A model generated the notes under the pieces. The model saw nothing but the letters and a program-made list of their open reading frames with translations. It ran no database searches and had not been told where the DNA came from. DNA of 64,000 bases from Notospermus geniculatus (Eukaryota > Nemertea > Pilidiophora > Heteronemertea > Lineidae), in contig NMRB01000114.1 of NCBI GenBank assembly GCA_002633025.1, forward strand, positions 548,973 through 612,972. The letters are read 5' to 3'. Shown here piece after piece: positions 30,586-39,734 of the stretch (position 1 is the first letter of the stretch; every line of letters begins with the position of its first letter). The translations under genes and the position numbers were made by a program.

Positions 30586-30885
30586 AAGCGGCCTATCCAC
30601 GTGCAATATCATTGCACAATATGAGGATCAAAATGGGCAATATTATTGCCAATCTTTCTTCCATCCATTATGCCAGAAGCACATGACACCCATTTGGGGC
30701 ACCATACTGTGCAATAATATTGTCCATGGATGGACCGCTATACACGTGCAAAATTATTGCACAATATGGGGCCCAAAATAAGGTCATGTGCTTCTGGCAT
30801 GATGGGTAGAAGAAAGATTTGGCAATGATATTGCCCATTTTGATCCTCATTTTGTGCAATAATATTGCACGTGTATGTGCCGCTG
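30586..30885. mobile_element. GCAATATTATTGC MITEs, B3 and B4
   Basis: Abutting copies at 30586-30741 and 30738-30885, partners of A3 and A4. Confidence 0.85.
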
Positions 30886-31130
30886 AAAACTTTGTAAATA
30901 ACAGAATTAAACCTTTCAGTACTGGCCGACCCCTCCCCTCCCCCAGACTACCACATGTTCATCACTTGTTCCAACATTTGTACACCCGACAGCCAATAAC
31001 TCTCGAAAGGTTGATTGAATCTGATGTCGCGGTGGAATCATGTCCAGGCCAGAAAAGTCTGCACATGACTGGGAAAGTGGGAATTATGCCTGTGAGCTGA
31101 ACCGTATCACCACAATGTTACAAACCTTCA

Positions 31131-31307
31131 AGCGGCCCATACACATACAATATTATTACACGTGCAATATTATTGCAAAATATGGGGCCCAAATACTTAG
31201 TAGGATCATGTGCTTCTGGCATGATGGGTAGAAGAAAGATTGGCAATAATATTGCCCATTTTGTTCCTCATATTGTGCAGTAATATTGCACCTGTATGGG
31301 CTGCTTT
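31131..31307. mobile_element. GCAATATTATTGC MITE, B5
   Basis: AAGCGGCCCATACACATACA to CACCTGTATGGGCTGCTTTA; the fuller version of A5. Confidence 0.85.
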
Positions 31308-31385
31308 AGAGTTAAGTAAGCTGCTAGAATATGGCCCTAGATGTATGAAGGTTACATTTGGGGTTGGGAGAGGCTGTCCTTCTAA

Positions 31386-31540
31386 AGTGGCCTATCCATG
31401 TGCAATATTATTGCACAATATAAGGATGAAAATGGGCAACATTATTGCTAATCTTCCATCCATTATGCCAGAAGCACATGACACCCATTTTGGGCCCCGT
31501 ATTGTGCAATATTTATTGTACGTGGATGGACCGCTTTAGA
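31386..31540. mobile_element. GCAATATTATTGC MITE, B6, chimeric A6/A7
   Basis: It begins like A6 (GATGAAAATGGGCAACATTA) and ends like A7 (CAATATTTATTGTACGTGGA). The roughly 200 bp that separate A6 and A7 are missing. Confidence 0.8.
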
Positions 31541-31899
31541 GTAAGGAGGCTTCTAGAATACAGGCCGCTGTCCCAGTAGGCTATAGGTGTTTGCGAAAAG
31601 AGGTGGCAGCCCGCAGAGGTAGACCACATCATTTGATGTAAAATAGCTGTACGTCCACAATTATATCGAGCATCATGCAATTGCCAGCACCAACAAAATA
31701 TCACAATGATACTTACTAACTCCATGACAAAACAATACAAGTACACTGAAAAATATATTAAAGGGGAGTTGTCCCACAAAAATTCCACATGGTATATGGT
31801 TGTTGAAATCTCCCTGGTATGCACGTCATTTAAAATTTTTGTCTTCAATACAGGTACAGTGTTTGCAAATGGTTCACGGTATGGTATGACTTATTGACA

Positions 31900-32291
31900 T
31901 TTAGTGAGATTTTACAAATCTGACGAAATACGAAATTGGACTTCATTTCCATGACGTAATGTATTTCAGGAGATGGTTGGTACCACAAACATCGCCTGCT
32001 GCAAGAGCACTTTTTGGCATGTGACGTTAGACCGATAGAGTTACGGTGTGTATTAAGCTTTGAAATTTATCTTTTGTTTCCATTTCGTAGATGCGAAATG
32101 GAAATTTAAAAATTCAGGATGCATCATAACTCTCTCGGTCTTACATAATATGCTAAAAGACGCACTGGCAGCAGGGACATTTGTGGTACGAACCATCTCC
32201 AGAAATACATTTATAGGTCCTGGAAATGAAGTTGAATTTCATATTTCGTACTTCGTGTTTCGTCAGATTTCAAGTTGCGAAACCTCACTAA
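31900..32291. mobile_element. Foldback, TTAGTGAGGTTTCGC family, copy in duplication B
   Basis: Essentially identical to 26929-27320 at an offset of 4971 bp, as part of the tandem duplication, not an independent insertion. Confidence 0.85.
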
Positions 32292-32667
32292 TATTGTGCA
32301 GTTTCAGGCACCATCAGATACCGACAGTCACCCAAACCAATATGGCGTCAATTTCCTGCAGCTAATTTCACTCCTGTAATACATGTCACAGGAGGTAGCA
32401 ATGATGTAGGCCTATTCCGGTAATACATATCACAGGAGGTAGCAATGATGTAGGCCTATTCCGGTAATACAAGGATGCTGGTACAAAGAAATGAATGACG
32501 CATTTTTCATTTTTCCCTCCCAATTTTCCATTAAAATGAAGAAAATGAACGCCGATGTGAACGGTTAATGGAGAATGCAGTGTTCATTCATCAGGTTACG
32601 CCAAATCACAAACGATGAGTGCAAAATGTGCTCCTATGTAGCAGTGGCCATAAATGATACAGGGGCA

Positions 32668-32902
32668 TAGCTAGCAGAGGGCAGGGGGCAAATGCCCCTG
32701 CAAATTATTCCTCTAAAAGGTCATTTCCCCTCTTCGAACCAAGTTATTGTGGTGTCAGATGTCGGGAAAATGCATACGATAGGATGTAGATATTCAATTT
32801 TTTCTGGGGAGGGCCCCAGGCCCCCTCCGACTTCGCCCTCCAGACTTGATCAATTTTGCCCCCCTAGGCCATAAAAGCTAGCTACGCTACGCTCCTGTGG
32901 TA
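32668..32902. repeat. GGGGCATAGCTAGC repeat, copy 1
   Basis: GGGGCATAGCTAGCAGAGGG through TAAAAGGTCATTTCCCCTCT and CCAGACTTGATCAATTTTGC to AAAAGCTAGCTACGCTACGC. Other copies: 47331-47553 and 48309-48573 (inverted), both in LARGE; copy A keeps only the first 60 bp (27702-27760). Confidence 0.75.
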
Positions 32903-32903
32903 G

Positions 32904-33113
32904 TCCGGCCACATCTTACTTTGACCCAATGGAATGCAGAGGTCATGTAATGTGGCAGACTTTGCGGTTTTTAATCATGCCTGTCGGCCACTTGTGGTCG
33001 TTCCACGATCGTTCACGCTGTCCACCGGTTATTCAGCAGCCGTGTCCGTAGAAAATCCAATTATAAATTTCCTAACTTCCGTATTCCATTGCGTCAAAGT
33101 TACATGTGGCCAG
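32904..33113. mobile_element. Foldback, CATCTTACTTTGACCCAATGG family, copy 1
   Basis: GGCCACATCTTACTTTGACC and the inverted GTCAAAGTTACATGTGGCC end; internal ATTCAGCAGCCGTGTCCGTA-GAAAATCCAA. The second copy is at 48787-49020. Confidence 0.75.
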
Positions 33114-33115
33114 AC

Positions 33116-33362
33116 TATAGCCCTTGTTACACTACATAAAAAACCCGTGTCGAACCTGGGTTTTTTCTGTCCACACCTGTTAAAAATGCGGTGTATTAAT
33201 CCCCTCCGAGCTCGAACGGGTTTTGGAGGGCTTAATTTAGGTCCCCGTCACAAAATTTGAGTAGTGTTGACGGACACCGGGCCTCAGGAGGGATTTTTCA
33301 GAGCCGGGCTAGACCCGGGTGTCAAAAAACCTGGGGATTTCTATGTAGTGTAACCACGGCTT
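33116..33362. mobile_element. MITE, GTTACACTACATAAAA-end family, copy 1
   Basis: TAGCCCTTGTTACACTACAT at the left, ATGTAGTGTAACCACGGC at the right, C/G-rich inside. The second copy is at 41894-42269. It abuts the preceding foldback. Confidence 0.8.
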
Positions 33363-33745
33363 ATATAATTGTGTGTAATCCACAGTGAAGTGCCTGGTAA
33401 GTGGGTTAAAGGGGAGGTGTGTTCAGTACAGTTCACATGTCACATGTGGGCCTAATGTGATACCGTACCATGTGTGTATCTGATGATACCATGTGTGTAT
33501 CTGACGTGTGCATTAAGATGAATACATGCGAAGTTCAAAGAAGGCCATAAAGAAGTACAATAACAGAAATAATTCTTTCACTTATCAGTTTGATACTCAT
33601 TAAAATACTTGCATTTTCATCACAGAAATGAACATGTATATGATAGACAGAATAGAAAACTTTAAAATCATTTTCATCAATGAACGCCATAAAATGTGAA
33701 TCACGTTAAAATGTAGGTCGAATTTAAAACATGTTTTTGATAAAG

Positions 33746-34052
33746 GCCTGTCCACACCATCAACATTTCCAAAACATTTCTAAAACATTCAGTTGCAACA
33801 AATCTGCAACACCCTTGTTTTGGGATTGTTGCACAGTGTGGACAGACTTGCAACAATTCAAAACATGTTTGCAGAAGAATTCACATGACATTTCTTTTAA
33901 AACATTTCTAAAACATTTTCAAAAATGTTTTGAATTGTTGCAAGTCTGTCCACACTGTGCAACAATCTCAAAACAAAGTTGCTGCAGATTTGTAGCAACT
34001 CGATGTTTTTAGAAATATGTTTTGGAAATGTTGGTGGGGTAGACAGGCCTTC
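33746..34052. mobile_element. Foldback MITE
   Basis: AAGGCCTGTCCACACCATCA to GTTGGTGGGGTAGACAGGCCTT; ACATTTCTAAAACATT, TTGCAACA and TCTGTCCACACTGTGCAACA recur in mirrored positions. Confidence 0.8.
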
Positions 34053-34252
34053 ACACAGCCCCTCATAAGCTTCAGTCATAGGGCCTAATTTGCTTCGAGT
34101 AATTGCTGCAAATAAGGAAACATTATTGAATTGCACCATGGGAGGCCTAGAAAATAAGGGTAGATACCAATCACTGCCATGGTCTACTACGTTTAAGCCT
34201 AGGACATCCGGGGAAAGAAAATACAGTAGATATTGTACACAACAAAATCAGT

Positions 34253-34357
34253 AACTAATCCAACTTTTTAGTTACTCTTCCTAGATTTATTTTACACGTC
34301 GTTTCTACTAGTGTTAGATAAATCTAGGAAGAGTAACCAAAATCTTGGATTAGTTAT
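34253..34357. repeat. Imperfect 105-bp hairpin
   Basis: ACTAATCCAACTTTTTAGTT and ACTCTTCCTAGATTTA return inverted as TAAATCTAGGAAGAGTAACC and GGATTAGTTA. Probably a small MITE. Confidence 0.75.
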
Positions 34358-34619
34358 TCGAAACCTTTCTAAAAATGCCATTCAAGCAGTACAACAAAAT
34401 CAGCTTAAATTGAAAGGGTTTTCAATATGAGGGAAGAGGGGTGCTTAAGTCATACTCGATCGATTTATTTGTCAGGTGGTAAAATTGTCCAAATTATTGA
34501 CCTTGCGAAGGGTAGAGTGATGTATAAAGTGTTCAACATGCTGTGCAAGTTTTGGGCTTCAGTGGTCATTGCGCTGAAGTAAATGTGCAAGCTTTCGATC
34601 AAAATGTCTTGGCGAATGT

Positions 34620-35060
34620 GAACTCACAACTGTACACCTAACCACAATAGTGACCTTGGCAAATGTGAAGGTCACAGTTGACCACAATAGTGACCTTGGC
34701 GAGGGTGAAAGTCATAGTTGATCACAATAGTGACCTTGGCAAAGGTGAAGGTCAAAGTTGACCACAATAGTAACCTTGGCAAATACAATAGTCACAGCTA
34801 ACCACAATAGTGACCTTGGTGAAGCTGAAGGTCACAGCTGACTACAATAGTGACATAGGCAAATACAACAGGTACAGCTACCCACAATGGTGACCTTGGT
34901 GAAGGTGAAGGTCACGGTGACCACAATAGTGACCTTGGCGAGGGTGAAAGTCACAGTAGACCACAATAGTGACCTTGGTGGAGGTGAAGGTCACAGTTGA
35001 CCACAACAGTGACCTTGGCGAGGGTGAAAGTCAGAGCTGACCACAATAGTGACCTTGGTT
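34620..35060 (+). repeat. About 40-bp minisatellite built of nuclear-receptor half-sites
   Basis: Roughly eleven units of CACAATAGTGACCTTGGC-(G/A)AGGGTGAAGGTCACAGTTGAC. Most units hold TGACCTTGG (complement CCAAGGTCA) and GAAGGTCA, i.e. two AGGTCA half-sites in everted order. It lies in the intergenic region between LARGE and the unknown gene. Confidence 0.9.
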
Positions 35061-35271
35061 CAAGCTGTTTTTATATTGATACTGATAATGACATTTTGAT
35101 CTATTTACCGTAAATATTTTTGACATGGATCGCCAATTCATATCACCAAAAAGATGAAAACAATTACTATCGTAGTACAGTATGTAACCCGGCCGGTTCT
35201 TGTGGAAGAACAGTAAGATCATGTTGATGAAAAAATCATAGCTGTAATGCGTGGGATCCATTTTATAAATA

Positions 35272-35885
35272 TATGTGACCATCTGCCACAAAACCAGTTG
35301 GAAGTCGCATAGAAAATTAGCCTAAATGTACAAGATGATACCAAGAGATAAAGAAATAGAATCACTCAGACTTTACAACAGACAGACAATACTGAAATTG
35401 ACACACTTGACACTAGCGGCGAAATATCGTGCCTCATTTCACCACTAGCGTAGGTGGAAGGCCGCCATTTTGGAGTTTGCCGGCGCGCATGTAGAAATAG
35501 TTCGGTCGGCCTAATCACACAATTCTTTCTAATTAGTATTCAGTTCATTTCTAATACCACTTGTTATCAACACGAAGTTCTTTTAGTCTGAAAATATTCA
35601 CCTTGAACCCAACAGCACCACTTTTCAACATCATCTATCATCTAGCGTAGATGCCGCTGGGTTGGCGGTGACACGGCTGGCCTGTTCACGATGGTTAAAA
35701 ACCTTTACCAAAATGTAGTAATCTGCACTACTTTCAAGATGGAAACCTAGCACCTGCGCTAGTGGTGTTATAGAAGATAACGCCATCTAGTGTCAAGTGT
35801 GTGAAATTGACAGATACATGTAATTCGGTCCCAACCTGCCAACCTCCGAGCAACTTCCAACTAGTTTTGTGGTGGAGGGTCGTAT
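35272..35885. mobile_element. Foldback, GTGACC-end family, with a second foldback inside
   Basis: Outer arms TATGTGACCATCTGCCACAA and TTGTGGTGGAGGGTCGTATA. Inside, 35402-35800 is another foldback (ACACTTGACACTAGCGG to CCATCTAGTGTCAAGTGTGT). Confidence 0.75.
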
Positions 35886-36126
35886 ATCATCTGATAGAAC
35901 TAATAGCACTAATCTAATCTCCATGATAAGATGTCACAAATGCCCCAACATTATGTACATTAGGGAAACAGGAAAAACGCTCAGAGGCAGGATGAATGGC
36001 CGCCGACAGACTGTTAGAAATAACAATCATCACCTTCCATTGGTGAACACTTCAACGAGCCTGGACACTCCACAGTTGATCATAGAGTCACTGTGCTTAA
36101 AGCGATGTGTCAGCCAAAAAATTTGA
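35869..36126 (+). pseudogene. Penelope-like retroelement relic, GIY-YIG endonuclease end
   Basis: The translated stretch NLISMIRCHKCPNIMYIRETG-KTLRGRMNGRRQTVRNN resembles the C-terminal GIY-YIG domain of Penelope-like elements (pattern Y-I-x-C-x-K-C-x-x-x-Y-I-G-E-T-G-R-x-L-x-x-R-x-x-x-H). The GIY-type YIGETG has become YIRETG, the conserved His is Arg, and no reverse transcriptase is near. A short dead fragment; the ATG is not its real start. Confidence 0.7.
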
Positions 36127-36247
36127 ATGCAAAAGGGGATGAATCTTTGTTTACAAACACTCATTTCCTGCATTCTGATTGGCTGTGAGGGCAATGTTTA
36201 CAAACATCATCCTTCTGTTTACAAAATGACTGTCGACTCGCTTTAAG
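36096..36247. mobile_element. MITE, TTAAAGCGA-end family, copy 1
   Basis: CTTAAAGCGATGTGTCAGCC to GACTCGCTTTAAG, with GTTTACAAACA-CTGATTGGCT-GTTTACAAAC inside. Copies: 38364-38554 and 50034-50224. Confidence 0.75.
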
Positions 36248-37280
36248 GCCCCTATTACCTAGAGCTATACGCCATTCGGGATTATGATATTTCAGTTTTT
36301 ATGGCCTTCATCATTCCCTATGCGTTCCATCCTCAAACGCATCTTAGTCATGGAGCACAGGCCATTTTTTGTCATTTGGGAAAACTTTTACATAACCATT
36401 TTCAAAGCAGCGTTGCGGCATTCCGGGAAGAATAGCAACACAAAGAGGAATTGTATATACAACTCTTACGATACATTAGGAGATGTTTTCACGATACCAA
36501 TTTCTGATGGAATTTTCGTTGTGTCAAAATACGGAACTCGGATTCATAAGCGATACATTCAGTTGCCAATAGAGGGCGTATCAACCTGCACAACTTAGGC
36601 TACGACAAATAAAACAATAGATAGAGGTGCCTAAGGTGTTAGACAATAGATAGAGGTGCCTAATATTTTGAACTAAAGCATTTGAGATGCAACAATAGAA
36701 TTATCCAAAATTCACGTGCTCTGTCAAAAACGCTTACTTTCCCAATTATATACAGACCACAGTAGTTACAGTACTGACCACAAATGACGCGCAACCTATG
36801 AGCCACATTACGCACAAGTTCCGTGCAATTCAGGTTCTTATATGCGTAACCTGCATGTAACTTATGCGCAATTTACAAGTATGTTGCACGATATTTCACA
36901 CAGTATTACATGCTGATAATTCACGTAACTTACATGTAAGTTAGCGTAGCTTATGCGATGTCAATTGTGATCTGTACTGTACTGATAAATTTGACACCAA
37001 TAACTGCTTCGAGTGAATAAGGGCCTATGGCACAAAAATAAGGATTAAAACTATACATCTCAGGAGAACATGGCTGATTTTCACTTTTCTATACCAGGAT
37101 GATAACGCCATGGTAGACCTTTTGGAAAAGCACAATAATGCTCATAATCGATTAATATTAAAAAATACCGCACATTATCAGTTACTAAACTATGAGACTG
37201 GAAGTTTAGACTGGTCCCCTGTCATAGTGCACTCCGGCCCTCTGGTGCCTCCACTTGAGGCGTACTACGACAGGAGACCA
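36248..37280. other. Intergenic stretch without a recognised gene
   Basis: It has a 105-codon plus-strand frame (36284-36598) with no recognisable domain, a doubled ACAATAGATAGAGGTGCCTA (36612, 36641), and the degenerate MITE at 36768-36985. Confidence 0.4.
36768..36985. mobile_element. MITE, same family, degenerate copy
   Basis: ACAGTACTGACCACAAATGA to TGTCAATTGTGATCTGTACT with TTACGCACAAG and GTAACTTACATG inside. It is clearly older than the other two. Confidence 0.6.
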
Positions 37281-37282
37281 GG

Positions 37283-37408
37283 GCCGACCGCACAGAAAGT
37301 CTGATAGTGCTTTCGGTGTCTTATCGGCGGTTTAGTTTATGGAAAAATGCGTTAGAACTAACTGCCGATAGGTGCCGGTAGCACTATCGGACTTTCTGTG
37401 CGGCCGGC
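37283..37408. mobile_element. Small foldback
   Basis: GGCCGACCGCACAGAAAGTC-TGATAGTGC pairs with GCACTATCGGACTTTCTGTG-CGGCCGGCC; loop contains TTATCGGCGGTT/AACTGCCGATA. Confidence 0.8.
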
Positions 37409-37724
37409 CCAGTTCACTGGAAGGAAGTTTTATTTCACTGCGTTGGTCATAGAGGGGGTTAATATGATTGGAGTAAAGTCGATTTGGCGAATGGTTTGCA
37501 CGTTACAAATAATACCGGTACCGGTACAAATGTACACCGGTAGTTAAATTCACAAGGTCTGGTATGCACAGAAATGACAAATAAATTGTATACGGTACCA
37601 AAGAAGTACCAGCTCATCTGTATTAGTTTGAAATTGACGTGGGAAGTTTGCACAACCTTTGTCAGAAGTTGTACATGTAAACTCCAATATGAAATTGACA
37701 TGGCGTGTAAAAAGCTACGACGTA

Positions 37725-37870
37725 CAGTGGGACCTCTTAAGGACACCTTCGGGGCAGACAGAGGCTGTACTTAATTCATGAACTGAGAGGTGTCCTGAGT
37801 ACAGAGGTCATGATGAAAAGATATGACCCATTTGGGACCGAACTTTGACTTGACCTACTTTGAAGTGATC
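37725..37870. mobile_element. Partial pogo-like MITE
   Basis: CAGTGGGACCTCTTAAGGAC, CTTCGGGGCAGACAGAGGCT and GAGAGGTGTCCTGAGTACAG match 18346-18522. The right end is missing. Confidence 0.7.
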
Positions 37871-38363
37871 TACAGAGGCTATGCACGTGACGTCATCAGC
37901 GAGGTGGCGCCATGTTGGATGGAACATTGTGACGTGCTGACGCAGTGCATCTGACCACGTGCTCCGTCCACTTTCCATCCAACACGTGACGTCATACCCA
38001 TTGATGACGTCATTTGATGACGTCAGTGCATAGCCTCTATAGGGATGCGCATGATAACTTTTTCCCTAACTGGGTCATGACTTCCACAATTTTTTTATGG
38101 AGGTCAATTTTGGAAGATGCTGGAGTCTTTAGACTTGCAGCAATTCTTTTTTGGGGTCATACCGGTACCACGTGCGAACGTGTGTTGCCATGCGTGACGG
38201 AAATTCCAAGTTCTATTTTCAGCTACTGAACGCCAAGTTTGGGCAGGTGTGCTCTCACCAGGATCCACTGGCAGCCAACTCTGGCATCGAAAGGCGTTCA
38301 GTTGAAACGTTTCTGAACGCTAGATTTGGCGGCCAGTGTGCTGAGTAGACACCATACGCAGGC

Positions 38364-38554
38364 TTAAAGCGAATCGAAAGCGAAAAAATTTGATTTAGAA
38401 ATAGAATTTGAAAGGGGACATATTTTCAGGAAAAAATGTAAACAAACTTCTCCAGAATGTCAACAAAGAAATTTTCGTGCATTTTGATTGGCTGAATTTT
38501 GTGTTTACAAACACCAGCCAAATGTAAACAAAATCCGCTATGGATTCGCTTTAA
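38364..38554. mobile_element. MITE, TTAAAGCGA-end family, copy 2
   Basis: TTAAAGCGAATCGAAAGCGA to GGATTCGCTTTAA; nearly identical to 50034-50224. Confidence 0.85.
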
Positions 38555-38805
38555 TGAGGAAAGCCCTGTTGTGGTGTACCGGTATTTTATATGGCTGCTG
38601 CTGCAACAACTACAGTAGCAAGATCCTCAATTCTTGAAAGAGCTTTAAAATGACCCTCTTTTTAGTGATCCCTAACATGGCGCATATACAGATGAAGCTT
38701 TGAGCCCTTCACGACCATCCAAAATGATGATCAATAAAAAAAGAATATTTTTCAACACAGTACAATAAAATTAGTTCATTCTCTACTCTACAGGGGGAAC
38801 TGCTG

Positions 38806-38896
38806 TCACCTGTCGACTGATAGATATTTTAATGCTTTTATTCCATACTTCTTTGATAAATCTCGCTGGAATTCACTTTTTAACACTTTTAGGCAC
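38806..38896 (-). pseudogene. Duplicate copy of LARGE exon 15
   Basis: It encodes the same 30 residues as 39644-39734 with one silent change near the stop (GTC for GTT), an intact acceptor and the stop. It lies 838 bp downstream in the tandem copy. Either a redundant terminal exon or an unmerged allele. Confidence 0.85.
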
Positions 38897-39510
38897 CTGA
38901 AACAGAACGAAAAATGTGTAAAATGGAAAATCTCCCAGCGCATTTTGGTTCCCGAAGCTGCCGGTAGGGCTAGAAGGCTTCGGTATTGGCTGCCATTTTG
39001 TCGCTGACGTCATTTTAGGATTCCATTTTCCCGTAAAATTTCATTCTACCCCGGTGTAATAAAACGACGATGATCTTGGGCTTTTGTTACAGATCTGCAA
39101 CACACACAAACATTCTCATCAAGAAACTTCCTTGGTGTTGCCATTCTGCGCGATATGGCATATTCGATGACATTAGCACCCACTTGGCTACAGGCACCCC
39201 ATTCTAAAAATAACCCGTGATGTCAACATGATTATCTATAAATAGATCCGCGACAACTTTTATGCCACAAAGATGGCAGCCAATACCGAAGCCTTCTAGC
39301 CCTAGCGGCGGCTACAGGAACCAAAATGAATCCCAGTGATACATAATTTGATCTACTGGGTATATCTGTCGTGCTCCTCTCACGAGAATCATTCATGTTA
39401 TAAGCCGCGGGTGGTACGGCGGTGCGGGTCTTCTAAGGATTTAGCAGTGATCTATGGGGGTGCGGGTCTTAGGGCAGTGCGGTTAGTAGTCCGAAAAATA
39501 CGGCACTCAC

Positions 39511-39564
39511 CTTCGATATAAAGTACTTGATCTAAACTTGGCAATGTCGAAGCTAGGAGCATGG
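39511..39564 (-). pseudogene. Truncated copy of LARGE exon 14
   Basis: This is the 3' 54 bp of exon 14 with its donor. It is cut off at the n in position 39565, exactly where the tandem copy ends. It has no acceptor and cannot be an exon. Confidence 0.85.
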
Positions 39565-39643
39565 NTGATCAATAAAAAAAGAATATTTTTCAACACAGTA
39601 CAATAAAATTAGTTCATTCTCTACTCTACAGGGGGAACTGTTG

Positions 39644-39734
39644 TCACCTGTCAACTGATAGATATTTTAATGCTTTTATTCCATACTTCTTTGATAAATC
39701 TCGCTGGAATTCACTTTTTAACACTTTTAGGCAC
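39644..39734 (-). CDS. LARGE1: LARGE exon 15, C-terminus and stop (residues 693-722)
   Basis: It reads [20 protein letters not shown] and [10 protein letters not shown], then TGA, matching [25 protein letters not shown] at the LARGE C-terminus. Acceptor ctgtttcag. I take this copy as the real one because it follows the intact exon 14. Confidence 0.93.

Larger units (their letters stand above)
27850..32727. repeat. Large tandem duplication, copy B (about 4.9 kb)
   Basis: The offset from copy A is 5844 at the left end, shrinking to 4971 near the right. The junction between the copies (27761-27849) contains a 16-base C run and about 75 bases not seen elsewhere. Confidence 0.9.
38728..39564. repeat. 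837-bp tandem duplication, copy 1
   Basis: Matches 39566-40402 base for base apart from about five to seven substitutions. It contains LARGE exon 15, the intron and the 3' part of exon 14. The copies meet at a single n (39565). Confidence 0.92.

Noticed and set aside
34620-35060. CRISPR array
   Set aside because: The units are directly adjacent, without unique spacers of constant length, and the genome is animal.
38806-39564. Second LARGE-like gene downstream
   Set aside because: Only exon 15 and half of exon 14 are present, within an 837-bp copy that ends at an n; there are no other exons.
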